Assembly (NCBI GenBank): GCA_964638005.1
Contig: CAZWXS010000018.1
Coordinates: 1-41,995, forward strand
Source of the DNA: JAAYYM01 sp964638005
GTDB taxonomy: Bacteria; Bacillota; Clostridia; Lachnospirales; Lachnospiraceae
Length of the DNA stretch: 41,995 bases
Direction: 5' to 3'
Shown here: in pieces, positions 7,749 to 16,128 of the stretch
Position numbering within the stretch: the stretch's first letter is position 1
How the letters are laid out: the number at the start of each line of letters is the position of its first letter
Made by a program: the position numbers and the translations under genes
The notes under the pieces: generated by a model
Told to the model about the DNA's origin: nothing
Database searches by the model: none
The model's input: the letters and a program-made list of their open reading frames with translations, nothing else

Positions 7749-8690
7749 ATGTGGATTGCATTTGCATTCGGCTCTGCATTATTTGCGGGACTGACAGCGA
7801 TTCTGGCAAAGTGTGGTATTAAAAATACGGATTCTAATGTTGCAACAGCACTGCGGACAATCGTGGTGCTGGTATTTTCGTGGATCATGGTATTTGTGGT
7901 TGGGGCGCAGAACGGTCTTGCATCGGTTGGCGGCAGGGTGCTGGTGTTTCTTGTCCTATCGGGAATTGCAACAGGTGCTTCCTGGCTGTGTTACTTTAAG
8001 GCATTACAGATCGGGGATGTCAATAAGGTGACACCAATTGATAAGTCCAGTACGATCCTGACGATGCTGCTTGCTTTTATCTTCCTTGGAGAAGCAATTA
8101 CAGTGGTTAAATTCATAGCGATGATTCTAATGGCAGTTGGCACTTATATGATGATTCAAAAGAAGAAAACTGTAGTAGAAGCGACAACAGAGAAGTCAGT
8201 GGAAATAACAGCAGAGAAGCCGACGGAAGTAATAGCAGGGAAGCCGGCAGAAGCAGCAGAAAAAGTGGAACATAAAAGTTGGTTGCTTTATGCGGCAGGT
8301 TCTGCGGTATTTGCAAGCTTGACTTCCATATTGGGCAAGATCGGAATCGAAAATATCAATTCAAATCTCGGAACAGCGATTCGTACTGTGGTTGTTCTGA
8401 TCATGGCATGGATTGTTGTCTTTGTGACGGGAAAACAGAGTACGATTCGGCAAATTGACCGTAAGAGCTGGTGGTTCTTAGGCGTTTCCGGAATTGCAAC
8501 GGGTGCTTCATGGCTGTGCTATTATCGTGCATTACAGACAGGACCGGCCAGCGTGGTAGTTCCGATTGACAAACTGAGTATCTTGATCACAATTGCATTT
8601 TCCTATGTCGTATTCAAAGAGAAACTGACTCTGAAGTCAGGGATAGGGCTTATACTGATTGTTGGCGGAACTTTGACGCTGTTGCTTTGA
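7749..8690 (+). CDS. EamA/DMT-family transporter, tandem fusion of two similar halves
   Basis: 313 residues with about ten hydrophobic segments. Start ATG 7749 with GAAGG upstream. The two halves (about 1-136 and 177-313) are strikingly alike: both hold SGIATGASWLCY, an ALQxG segment and PIDK-S in the same order. They are joined by a hydrophilic, Glu/Lys/Pro-rich linker with imperfect repeats (EKSVE, EKPTE, GKPAE). Drug/metabolite transporters of this type move small metabolites across the inner membrane; the substrate cannot be told. The linker probably lies on one side of the membrane between the domains. Confidence 0.88.
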   Translation: MWIAFAFGSALFAGLTAILAKCGIKNTDSNVATALRTIVVLVFSWIMVFVVGAQNGLASVGGRVLVFLVLSGIATGASWLCYFKALQIGDVNKVTPIDKSSTILTMLLAFIFLGEAITVVKFIAMILMAVGTYMMIQKKKTVVEATTEKSVEITAEKPTEVIAGKPAEAAEKVEHKSWLLYAAGSAVFASLTSILGKIGIENINSNLGTAIRTVVVLIMAWIVVFVTGKQSTIRQIDRKSWWFLGVSGIATGASWLCYYRALQTGPASVVVPIDKLSILITIAFSYVVFKEKLTLKSGIGLILIVGGTLTLLL

Positions 8691-8761
8691 GTTTTGGCAG
8701 AGAAGGAGCAGAAAAGTATCGGACGGTATGCTGTACTGAGCGGCGGGAAAGGAATCAAAAC

Positions 8762-9631
8762 ATGGCAGTCAATGAAAAAAAATCAGAGTTATTTGAATCC
8801 GGGCAGAGTGAATTCAATCAGAATGGAGATCAGTTTGCAGGGACAGACATATTGTCGCCGCAGGGAATACAGAAGTATTTGAACCCGGCATGTGCTGGCG
8901 TGGAAATAACAGTGATGCCGGTTGTGACTTCAACGCTTTCGTTGGTTCGTGAAAAAGCTGCAGAAGGTATGCCTGAAGGATATGTAGTTATAGCAAATGA
9001 ACAGACGGCAGGACGTGGCAGACGGGGACGCAGTTTTTCTTCACCTGCGGGGACGGGGATATATATGAGTCTGCTGCTTAGACCGACACGGTTTTCTTCG
9101 GAACAGGCAATTCGGATTACGACGATTGCAGCGGTTGCGGTATGTGAAGCAATTGAAACCGTGACGGATGAAAAGGCGGAAATCAAATGGGTTAATGATA
9201 TTTTTGTCAAAGGGAAAAAGGTCTGCGGTATTCTGACGGAAGCATCTTTTGGAACGGAGACGGGAATATTGGAATATGCGGTGTTGGGAGTCGGAATCAA
9301 TGTCTATAGACCAAGGGAAGGTTTTGGGGAGGCATTGGAACAGATTGCAGGCGCAGTGTTCGAGGCACCGCGAGAGGATGCAAAGAATCATCTGACAGCG
9401 GCATTCCTGAACTCTTTTATGAACTATTATGCAGCACTTGATCGTATGGATTATGCGGATGAGTATAGAAAGAGAAGCCTTGCAATCGGAAGACGGGTCA
9501 ATGTAATCAGCGGTGAACAGAAAAAGAAGGCATTGGTACTGGGCATAGATGATGCATGTCAGTTGTTGGTGAGATATGAAGATGGCACAGAAGAGACGTT
9601 GTCTTCCGGAGAAATCAGCATACGATTGTAG
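8762..9631 (+). CDS. birA: Biotin--[acetyl-CoA-carboxylase] ligase without HTH domain
   Basis: Attaches biotin to carboxylase carrier domains through biotinyl-AMP. The biotin/ATP-binding loop GRGRRGRSF is near residue 83, with KWVNDI near 142, KKVCGILTE near 153, and the C-terminal SH3-like part toward the end (GRRVNVISG, EETLSSGEISIR). At 289 residues with no N-terminal helix-turn-helix it is a monofunctional class I ligase, not a BirA-type repressor. ATG 8762 is chosen over an in-frame TTG at 8687 that lies inside the upstream gene, because GGGAAAGGA precedes it. Confidence 0.92.
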   Translation: MAVNEKKSELFESGQSEFNQNGDQFAGTDILSPQGIQKYLNPACAGVEITVMPVVTSTLSLVREKAAEGMPEGYVVIANEQTAGRGRRGRSFSSPAGTGIYMSLLLRPTRFSSEQAIRITTIAAVAVCEAIETVTDEKAEIKWVNDIFVKGKKVCGILTEASFGTETGILEYAVLGVGINVYRPREGFGEALEQIAGAVFEAPREDAKNHLTAAFLNSFMNYYAALDRMDYADEYRKRSLAIGRRVNVISGEQKKKALVLGIDDACQLLVRYEDGTEETLSSGEISIRL

Positions 9632-9717
9632 GAGAGACTTTTATTCATTTTAGCAGTCATGATAAATATGATTCGAAATGATAAAAAGTGACAGATGTAA
9701 ATTGTTTTTGGAGACAG

Positions 9718-9742
9718 AGTCTGATACACTCATAGTGTCAGA
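9718..9742. promoter_or_regulatory. Small imperfect inverted repeat upstream of the zinc-ribbon gene
   Basis: TCTGATACACT and AGTGTCAGA pair around a 3-base loop, with a 2-base bulge. It lies about 50 bases upstream of the zinc-ribbon start, and no T-tract follows. It could be an operator; nothing more can be said. Confidence 0.3.
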
Positions 9743-9788
9743 GCGGTATAGGAAACGAAGAGGATTCTGACAGGATGGAGGGTAACAT

Positions 9789-10019
9789 ATGATTTGTCCG
9801 AAATGCGGAAGTAATCAGGTCGTATCGCAGACGGTTGCGAATACGACAACAGATACGAAAACAAAAGGTTTCGGTTGGTGTAAGGCGTGTCTGGGATATG
9901 TATTGTTCAATGTTCCGGGGATACTGTGTGGTCTGTGCGGCATGGGTAAGGGAAAGTCCAGAACGACCACGAAGACACATGTCGTAAATGTGTGTCAGAG
10001 CTGTGGCTGCCGGTTTTAA
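9789..10019 (+). CDS. Small zinc-ribbon membrane-associated protein
   Basis: 76 residues, ATG preceded by GGAGGG. An N-terminal CPKCG and a C-terminal CQSCGC form a split zinc ribbon. Between them is a hydrophobic, glycine-rich stretch with further cysteines (WCKACLGYVLFNVPGILCGLCG) that may insert in or touch the membrane. The function is not known. Its end overlaps the longest frame of the downstream DUF2085 gene. Confidence 0.8.
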   Translation: MICPKCGSNQVVSQTVANTTTDTKTKGFGWCKACLGYVLFNVPGILCGLCGMGKGKSRTTTKTHVVNVCQSCGCRF

Positions 10020-10416
10020 GGAGTCTGTGCTCTATGCGTTGCGTGTGGCGGGGAATCAAAGCGGATGCCATCAGATGCCGGAGCGCAGTTTCTTTTATCA
10101 TGGAAAACAGTTTCCGGTTTGTGCCAGATGTACGGGAGCTACCATAGGACAACTGATTGCCGTATGCGCTAATATGATATGGATGATTGATTTACATAAG
10201 TCCAAAGAAAGACGTAAGATTCCTTGGATTTTGTCTGTAGGAGCTTCTGTTGTCGGAATGGGTGTGATGGGAGCCGATTGGGCCATACAGGAAGTCGGCA
10301 TACGTGAATCTACGAATACAAGACGTCTGATTACAGGTATATTGGGCGGCTTTGGTGTATTCAATATGTATTTCATCATAGGCAGGACGATATATCGGCG
10401 TATCTTTGCAAGATAG
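9988..10416 (+). CDS. DUF2085 family membrane protein
   Basis: Recognised by the conserved CHQMPERSFF segment followed by FPVCARCTG, the cysteine-containing signature of DUF2085, and by two or three hydrophobic segments (IGQLIAVCANMIWMI, ILSVGASVVGMGVMGADW, GVFNMYFIIG). The start is uncertain. ATG 9988 gives 142 residues but overlaps the zinc-ribbon gene and has no ribosome site. AAGGAG at 10018-10023 favours GTG 10027 (spacing short) or TTG 10039. The paired cysteines suggest metal binding, but the function is unknown. Confidence 0.75.
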   Translation: MCVRAVAAGFKESVLYALRVAGNQSGCHQMPERSFFYHGKQFPVCARCTGATIGQLIAVCANMIWMIDLHKSKERRKIPWILSVGASVVGMGVMGADWAIQEVGIRESTNTRRLITGILGGFGVFNMYFIIGRTIYRRIFAR

Positions 10417-10439
10417 CAAGCTTTGAAGAAAAAAGGGCT

Positions 10440-10468
10440 TTGACAATATGAATCTTTTTGCAGATAAA
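10440..10468 (+). promoter_or_regulatory. Putative sigma-A promoter of the ZIP transporter gene
   Basis: TTGACA at 10440-10445, a 17-base spacer, then GATAAA at 10463-10468, about 48 bases before the chosen start. This is a sequence match only. Confidence 0.5.
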
Positions 10469-10515
10469 GGTATATGATAATAGGAATCAACGATATTACA
10501 GGAAGGAAAACAGAT

Positions 10516-11298
10516 ATGACGGCAGAGGCGTTCAGAGGCATTATTATACCATTTATCGGCACGGCAGGCGGAGCAGCCTGCGTGTTCTTTATGAGAAAAT
10601 CCATGAATAAGGTATTGGAACGTGCATTGTCCGGTTTTGCGGCAGGAGTTATGGTGGCGGCTTCCATTTGGAGTCTGCTGATTCCTGCAATTGAGCAATC
10701 GGAAGGAATGGGAAAGTGGTCATTTGTTCCGGCGGCAGTCGGATTCTGGATCGGAATCCTGTTTCTGCTCCTGTTGGATCATGTGATTCCACATTTACAT
10801 GTCAACAGTGATCAGGCGGAAGGACCGAAGACGAAGCTGCAGAAAAAGACAATGTTGATTCTTGCTGTGACCTTGCATAACATTCCGGAGGGAATGGCGG
10901 TCGGAGTTGTGTATGCCGGCTGGATGTCGGGCAATGAGCAGATTACGATGCTGGGAGCGTTGGCGTTGTCCATCGGTATTGCAATACAAAACTTTCCGGA
11001 GGGTGCTATTATTTCCATGCCGCTGCGTGCTGAGGGTGTAAATAAGTTCAGGGCATTTGGCTATGGGGCTTTGTCAGGAATCGTAGAGCCGATAGGAGCA
11101 TTCTTGACAATACTTGCTGCCAGCTTTGTTGTACCGGCATTGCCATACTTATTAAGCTTTGCGGCGGGAGCCATGATGTATGTAGTGGTTGAAGAATTGG
11201 TTCCTGAGATGTCGGAGGGAGAGCACTCCAATATCGGAACAGTGCTCTTTGCGGTTGGATTTACACTTATGATGATGTTAGATGTGGCATTGGGATAA
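10516..11298 (+). CDS. ZIP-family divalent metal (zinc/iron) permease
   Basis: 260 residues with about eight membrane segments. The metal-binding motifs of ZIP transporters are present in two membrane helices: HNIPEG and QNFPEG. A histidine-containing loop (DHVIPHLHVN) precedes the first. The protein imports Zn2+ or related metals across the inner membrane; its length matches bacterial ZupT/GufA-type members. ATG 10516 is chosen over ATG 10474 because GGAAGGA lies directly upstream. A bidirectional terminator follows. Confidence 0.9.
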   Translation: MTAEAFRGIIIPFIGTAGGAACVFFMRKSMNKVLERALSGFAAGVMVAASIWSLLIPAIEQSEGMGKWSFVPAAVGFWIGILFLLLLDHVIPHLHVNSDQAEGPKTKLQKKTMLILAVTLHNIPEGMAVGVVYAGWMSGNEQITMLGALALSIGIAIQNFPEGAIISMPLRAEGVNKFRAFGYGALSGIVEPIGAFLTILAASFVVPALPYLLSFAAGAMMYVVVEELVPEMSEGEHSNIGTVLFAVGFTLMMMLDVALG

Positions 11299-11316
11299 TG
11301 TCGAACTATTATATCG

Positions 11317-11348
11317 AAAGAGCCGGTTCACTAATGAATCGGCTCTTT
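11317..11348. terminator. Bidirectional terminator between the ZIP and MATE genes
   Basis: AAGAGCCGGTTC pairs with GAATCGGCTCTT around a 6-base loop, with T-rich sequence at the right end and A-rich sequence at the left, so it can serve both convergent genes. The stop codon of the minus-strand MATE gene lies in the loop. Confidence 0.8.
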
Positions 11349-12707
11349 TCCTATTTGACTGATAATGTTGCGGTTGATTTTAAATAAGAAGAAGGTGGAT
11401 ATTGTAAGAGAGGCGAGCTCCGCAATCGGGAATGCCCACCACACATAGTTGACTTCACCGAGTCTCGACAGCAGCCAGGCTGCGGGAAGCAATACCACGA
11501 GCTGTCTTGCAATGGATACAATCATAGAGTAGACACCGTTTCCGAGTGCTTGGAATACAGAGCCTATGATGATACAAAAGCCTGCAAGCAGAAAATGGAT
11601 ACTGATGATCCTGAGTGCCGGGATTCCCATGCTCATCATATGTTCCGAAGCATCAAAGAGTCTGAAGAGCGGCTCCGGAAGGAATTGAAACACCAGAAAA
11701 CCGATGAACATTAAGAACTCTGCATAACAGACACTTAACTTTATAGTCTGTACCAGGCGTTCTTTCTTTTGGGCTCCGTAGTTATAGGCGATGATCGGAA
11801 CCATACCGTTATTCATGCCGAATACAGGCATGAATATGAAACTCTGCAGCTTGAAGTAAACGCCGAATACGGCGGTTGCTGTTGTGGAAAAGGCAATCAA
11901 TATGTGGTTCGTGCCGTATGTCATAACAGAACCGATGGACTGCATTATAATAGAAGGAAGTCCCACGATATAGATCTGCCGGATTGTGACAGGATCAGGG
12001 CGGAAGCCTTTGAAGTGAAGGCGGACTTCATCATTTTTCTTGAAGTTAATGATAATTGCGGCAATACCTGCAACTATCTGACCGATGACGGTAGCGGTTG
12101 CAGCTCCTGCAACTCCCAGCTTCGGAGCACCCAGCAGACCGAAGATCAAGATGGGATCCAGGATCAGATTGATGATCGCCCCCAGTCCCTGTGTGAGCAT
12201 TGTATAAAAGGTTCGCCCTGTGGACTGCAGAATCCTTTCAAAAATAAACTGTGTATAGATACCGAAGGAACAGCAGCATACGATGCTCAGATATTGGACA
12301 CCGTAAGCGATGATTTCAGGATCGGATGTTTGACTCAGATAAAAGGGTTTTGTCACGAAGATTCCGATCAACAGGAAGATAATGAAGTTAATCAGGGATA
12401 GGAAAATGCCGTTCATGGCGCTTTTATTGACCTTGTCATAGTCCCCTTCTCCGAGGGAGCGTGACAGCAGTGCATTGACACCGACACCCATTCCGGCACC
12501 GAGCGCAATCATCAGACTCTGCAGCGGAAAAGCAAGAGACACAGCGGTCAGTGCATCTTCACATATTCTGGACACGAAGATGGAATCGACGACATTGTAC
12601 AGAGCTTGTACCAGCATGGAAATCATCATCGGCAGAGACATGGAAATCAATAATTTGTTGACCGGCAGTGTTCCCATTTTATTTTCAGTTGTTTTTGTTT
12701 CCTGCAT
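11331..12707 (-). CDS. MATE-family multidrug/Na+ antiporter
   Basis: About 458 residues from ATG 12707 (MQETKTTENK), with an in-frame upstream ATG at 12752 less favoured because a GAGGT-like site precedes the downstream one. The protein has twelve hydrophobic segments in two similar halves. The N-terminal PVNKLLISMSLPMMISMLVQALYNVVDSIFV pattern and the GMNNGMVPIIAYNYGAQ segment at the start of the second half are typical of the DinF/NorM-like MATE group. It exports organic cations in exchange for Na+ or H+. It is transcribed divergently from the STAS gene. Confidence 0.9.
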   Translation of the reverse strand: MQETKTTENKMGTLPVNKLLISMSLPMMISMLVQALYNVVDSIFVSRICEDALTAVSLAFPLQSLMIALGAGMGVGVNALLSRSLGEGDYDKVNKSAMNGIFLSLINFIIFLLIGIFVTKPFYLSQTSDPEIIAYGVQYLSIVCCCSFGIYTQFIFERILQSTGRTFYTMLTQGLGAIINLILDPILIFGLLGAPKLGVAGAATATVIGQIVAGIAAIIINFKKNDEVRLHFKGFRPDPVTIRQIYIVGLPSIIMQSIGSVMTYGTNHILIAFSTTATAVFGVYFKLQSFIFMPVFGMNNGMVPIIAYNYGAQKKERLVQTIKLSVCYAEFLMFIGFLVFQFLPEPLFRLFDASEHMMSMGIPALRIISIHFLLAGFCIIIGSVFQALGNGVYSMIVSIARQLVVLLPAAWLLSRLGEVNYVWWAFPIAELASLTISTFFLFKINRNIISQIGKEPIH

Positions 12708-12755
12708 GTATTTTAGACCTCGTTTCGATAGGGTGGTTACTTTGCGAACCAAAGA

Positions 12756-12784
12756 AGTATACCATAGCAGAGGTGTGATTGCAA
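12756..12784 (-). promoter_or_regulatory. Putative promoter of the MATE gene
   Basis: On the minus strand TTGCAA (12784-12779) and TATACT (12761-12756) are separated by 17 bases, about 50 bases upstream of the MATE start. It is back-to-back with the promoter of the STAS gene. Confidence 0.6.
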
Positions 12785-12810
12785 ATGCTTGTAGAAATTG
12801 TAAAACAACA

Positions 12811-12839
12811 TTTACAAGGGTTTTTAATTCATGTATAAT
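12811..12839 (+). promoter_or_regulatory. Putative sigma-A promoter of the STAS gene
   Basis: TTTACA at 12811-12816, a 17-base spacer, and a perfect TATAAT at 12834-12839, about 37 bases before the STAS start codon. Confidence 0.7.
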
Positions 12840-12875
12840 AGATACAGCAAACTTTTATGAAAGGATGGCACAAAT

Positions 12876-13172
12876 ATGACAATTACAAAAGCAAGTGAAG
12901 GTGAAAAACTGACATTGACCCTGGAGGGGAGACTTGATACAACAACGACTCCACAGTTAGAAGAGGAATTAAAGACGGCATTGGACGGAATCAAGACTCT
13001 GGTATTCGATTTCAGCAAGTTGGAGTACTTATCATCTGCAGGACTTCGTGTGCTTTTGGCAACACAGAAGCAGATGAATCAGCAGGGCAGCATGCTTATC
13101 ACAAATGTGAATGAGACGATTATGGAAGTATTTGAAGTGACGGGATTTGTTGATATCTTAACGATTCAGTAA
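12876..13172 (+). CDS. STAS-domain anti-sigma factor antagonist
   Basis: 98 residues, the usual size of SpoIIAA/RsbV-type single STAS proteins. The pattern EGRLDTTTTPQLEEEL then LVFDFSKLEYLSSAGLRVLL matches the fold, with the serine pair in YLSSAG at the position normally phosphorylated by the partner anti-sigma kinase. Such proteins free a sigma factor by binding its anti-sigma factor. No anti-sigma factor or sigma factor gene is adjacent, so the partner must be elsewhere or the role differs. Confidence 0.9.
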   Translation: MTITKASEGEKLTLTLEGRLDTTTTPQLEEELKTALDGIKTLVFDFSKLEYLSSAGLRVLLATQKQMNQQGSMLITNVNETIMEVFEVTGFVDILTIQ

Positions 13173-13195
13173 CAGATATTTTAGGAGATGAGAGG

Positions 13196-14104
13196 ATGAA
13201 ATTAAGCGAAGGGGTCAGGAGAATTCTGATTTATTTAGGGATTACATTTTTGCTGACGTTTATTTTAGAAATCGGATGGATTAGAAATATCGTCGGGACA
13301 GATGATCCCAAGCTGAACGCAGTTGCTCAGTTTTTAACCGCATCTGTTATGTTGATTCCGGCAATCGGTGTTCTGATTACCAGACTGGTAACAAAAGAAG
13401 GCTTTGCAAATGCATGGATTGCACCACATTTAAAAGGAAATATGAAGTATTATCTGATGGCATGGTTTGGACCGGCGATTTTGACGGTACTCGGTGCGAT
13501 CGTATACTTCCTGATCTTTCCGGAAGAATATGATCTCGGAATGAGCAATGCAATCCGGATTTATGCGGAACAGGGCGTGCAGCTCAGTGCGGAGAAGTTA
13601 CGTGCCACGACCATCAGCCAGTTGGCTGCGGCCGTCATTATTGCTCCGATTTTGAATTTCATCACCTGCTTTGGAGAAGAATGGGGATGGCGTGGCTATC
13701 TTGTACCTAAGATGATAGAGAAGATGTCTTTCCTTCCGACGGTGTTGATTTCGGGTGTGATTTGGGGATTATGGCATGCTCCGTTAATCGCAATGGGACA
13801 TAATTACGGAACCGATTATGCCGGTGCACCTTATCTGGGAATTGCAAGCATGTGTATCTTCTGTATTGTGATGGGAACGATATTTTCGTTTCTGTGTCTG
13901 AAGACAGGCAGTTGTATTCCGGGTGTTATCGGACATGGAGCGCTCAACGGATTTGCATCTGCGGCGGTCATTTTCTCTGTGGACGGAGGCAACCCTTTTA
14001 TCGGACCGACCCCGACGGGGATTATCGGAGGTATCGGATTTGTCATTACTGCAGTTGTCATGATTTTTATAATGCGGAAGAATAATGGTTTTCAGAATTC
14101 GTAA
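13196..14104 (+). CDS. CPBP-family intramembrane metalloprotease
   Basis: 302 residues with about eight membrane segments and all CPBP motifs: FGEEWGWRGYL (EExxxR), GVIWGLWHAPL (FxxxH equivalent) and GVIGHGALNG (His/Asn). This is the intact counterpart of the frameshifted family member at 6782-7700, but the sequences are clearly different. Members cleave CAAX prenyl proteins in eukaryotes and process or confer immunity to bacteriocins in bacteria; the substrate here is unknown. A good AGGAG site precedes the ATG, and the gene follows the STAS gene by 24 bases, so they may be co-transcribed. Confidence 0.9.
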   Translation: MKLSEGVRRILIYLGITFLLTFILEIGWIRNIVGTDDPKLNAVAQFLTASVMLIPAIGVLITRLVTKEGFANAWIAPHLKGNMKYYLMAWFGPAILTVLGAIVYFLIFPEEYDLGMSNAIRIYAEQGVQLSAEKLRATTISQLAAAVIIAPILNFITCFGEEWGWRGYLVPKMIEKMSFLPTVLISGVIWGLWHAPLIAMGHNYGTDYAGAPYLGIASMCIFCIVMGTIFSFLCLKTGSCIPGVIGHGALNGFASAAVIFSVDGGNPFIGPTPTGIIGGIGFVITAVVMIFIMRKNNGFQNS

Positions 14105-14148
14105 GTTGTGATACAATCAATAATAGTATCGAGAAAAGAAGGCGATAG

Positions 14149-15117
14149 ATGATGGACGGGCGTGACAGTACGCGTCCTGCGGTTCGAAACGCCAGGGTAC
14201 GGCTTATCAAACGGATCATTATCATTGCGGTCATTCTGTTGATTGTATTACCGATGATTCTGTGCATTTTTTTATTTGCCAAGGTTCACACGCTGGACAG
14301 ACAGGTTCAGGAGCTGTATGAAACAAGAGCAACCGAGACGCTTATGGCAGTGGATTTAACCGATAAGGCGGCACCGATGCAGATGACGGTGGAGGATCAT
14401 ACCGGAGAGACGGAGGATCCACAGGCGGAAACGGAAGCAGTGGCGGAGAAAACAGAAGAGCCGATTGTGGTTGAACAAATCAAGCAGGAAAAATGGCCTC
14501 GCAAGGTCTATCTGACCTTTGATGACGGACCGAGTTATTATACGGATGATATATTGGATATTCTCAATCAGTATGGTGTTAAGGCTAATTTTTTTGTGAT
14601 TGGAACAGAGGATCCTGAACTTAAAAAGATGTATCAGCGTATTGTTGAGGAAGGGCATGTATTAGGTATGCATTCCTATTCTCATGAGTATCAGAAGATT
14701 TATGCATCCGTGGATGTATTTGCAGCAGATTTGAGCAGACTTGAGACTTTGCTGTATGATGAGACGGGAATGATTCCGAAGCTGTACCGTTTTCCGGGAG
14801 GCAGCAGCAATACCGTATCGCCGGTCAGCATGGGATATTTCATTGACTATCTGGCAGCGAGGGGTATTACCTATTATGATTGGAACATTTCGTCGGGAGA
14901 TGCTTCGGCTCATTTGCTTCCAAAGGATGATATCGTGAGGAATTCACTTTATCGAATTGATGAAAATGAGGAAACAATGATTTTACTGCATGATATCGGA
15001 GACAAATCTACTACGGTAGAGGCACTGCCTGAGATTATCGAGGCTCTGCAGGAACAGGAGATTCCGATTGAGGTGATTGACAATACGACGATGCCGATAC
15101 AGCACATTTTGGAATAG
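14149..15117 (+). CDS. Membrane-anchored polysaccharide deacetylase (NodB domain)
   Basis: 322 residues. A single membrane anchor (IIIIAVILLIVLPMILCIFLF) follows a basic N-terminus, then an acidic linker to about residue 115, then the catalytic domain outside the membrane. NodB motifs are visible: TFDDGPS (catalytic base and metal Asp), HSYSHEY (metal-binding His pair), RFPGGSSN (motif 3), DWNISSGD (motif 4) and LLHDIG (motif 5). It likely removes acetyl groups from peptidoglycan or another wall glycan. The TAG stop is 51 bases before the bactofilin start. Confidence 0.93.
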   Translation: MMDGRDSTRPAVRNARVRLIKRIIIIAVILLIVLPMILCIFLFAKVHTLDRQVQELYETRATETLMAVDLTDKAAPMQMTVEDHTGETEDPQAETEAVAEKTEEPIVVEQIKQEKWPRKVYLTFDDGPSYYTDDILDILNQYGVKANFFVIGTEDPELKKMYQRIVEEGHVLGMHSYSHEYQKIYASVDVFAADLSRLETLLYDETGMIPKLYRFPGGSSNTVSPVSMGYFIDYLAARGITYYDWNISSGDASAHLLPKDDIVRNSLYRIDENEETMILLHDIGDKSTTVEALPEIIEALQEQEIPIEVIDNTTMPIQHILE

Positions 15118-15167
15118 TGGTTGATACAAAGGAATTACAAATATACATAACATGGAGGAAAGAGAAA

Positions 15168-16106
15168 ATGAGTTTTTTTAAGGATTTCAAAGAGGATCTG
15201 TCACAGGCAGTGAATGAATTGATGCCGGAGGATTCCGCAGGAAGTACACAGGAAGATGATATCCAGATGGTGGACACACTGACCGTGGATACTTTGACGG
15301 ATGATGAAGATGAAAATGAGCCGAGTATCGAAGAAATGCTCAACAACATTGAGAACATCAGTGTTGAGAACTTTCAGGATATTGGGAGCATAGAGCCGAC
15401 GGAAAGTACTGAACCGACGGAGAGCGATGCGCCGATGAGAAACAGTGAAGTGAGCGAGTTGGAAGAAGTCGTTCTGGAAACGGAAGAAGAGGATGTCCAA
15501 GAGGTTCACGAGGAAATCATTGAAGAGATAGAAGAAGAGAAAATTACGGAAGAAGAGCCGTTAATCGAGCAGGAGGTTGCACAGGTGATGGAAGAAGAAA
15601 AGGCAGTTTTGGAAGATGAGGACAGAGCTTCAGATGAGACAGGTCTGATTACGGCAGGCATGGTCATCAAGGGAGATATCACAACGACAGGTTCTCTTGA
15701 AATCGTCGGATCTATCGAAGGCGATGTAAATGTCAAAGGAAAACTTGAGGTAACAGGTTCTATTAAAGGTAATTCCAAGGCGGCTGATGTATTTGCCGAT
15801 TCTGCAAAGATTGTCGGCGAGATTATTAGTACGGGTCCTGTGAAGATTGGACAGAATTCGGTTGTAAAGGGGAATATTTCAGCGAAGTCAGCTGTATTTG
15901 CAGGTGCTGTCAAGGGCGACATCGATGTACAGGGACCGGTAATTTTGGATACAACAGCCATTATCATGGGCAATATCAAGTCAAAGTCTATCCAGATCAA
16001 TAACGGTGCTGTCGTTGAAGGTATGTGTTCACAGTGCTATGCTGAGGTGAGCCCGACGAATTTCTTCGAAGAGGATACAAAGCCGGCGGCAAAGGCAAAA
16101 AAATAG
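15168..16106 (+). CDS. Bactofilin with long acidic N-terminal extension
   Basis: ATG 15168 is chosen because GGAGGAAAG precedes it; 312 residues. The first roughly 155 residues are strongly acidic and low complexity (repeated EPTES, EEE runs). The bactofilin right-handed beta-helix follows from about 160 to 285, with the repeating pattern VIKGDITTTGSLEIVGSIEGDV, ISTGPVKIGQ and VKGDIDVQGPV. Bactofilins polymerise without nucleotide into cytoskeletal filaments that organise wall synthesis and cell shape. Placement after a wall-glycan deacetylase supports a role in envelope morphology. Confidence 0.88.
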   Translation: MSFFKDFKEDLSQAVNELMPEDSAGSTQEDDIQMVDTLTVDTLTDDEDENEPSIEEMLNNIENISVENFQDIGSIEPTESTEPTESDAPMRNSEVSELEEVVLETEEEDVQEVHEEIIEEIEEEKITEEEPLIEQEVAQVMEEEKAVLEDEDRASDETGLITAGMVIKGDITTTGSLEIVGSIEGDVNVKGKLEVTGSIKGNSKAADVFADSAKIVGEIISTGPVKIGQNSVVKGNISAKSAVFAGAVKGDIDVQGPVILDTTAIIMGNIKSKSIQINNGAVVEGMCSQCYAEVSPTNFFEEDTKPAAKAKK

Positions 16107-16128
16107 ACATAGACGGGAAGACAGTCAT

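Noticed and set aside
11769..12401. 210-residue plus-strand ORF opposite the MATE gene
   Set aside because: It is antisense to a clear transporter, is low in hydrophobic patterning and has no ribosome site.
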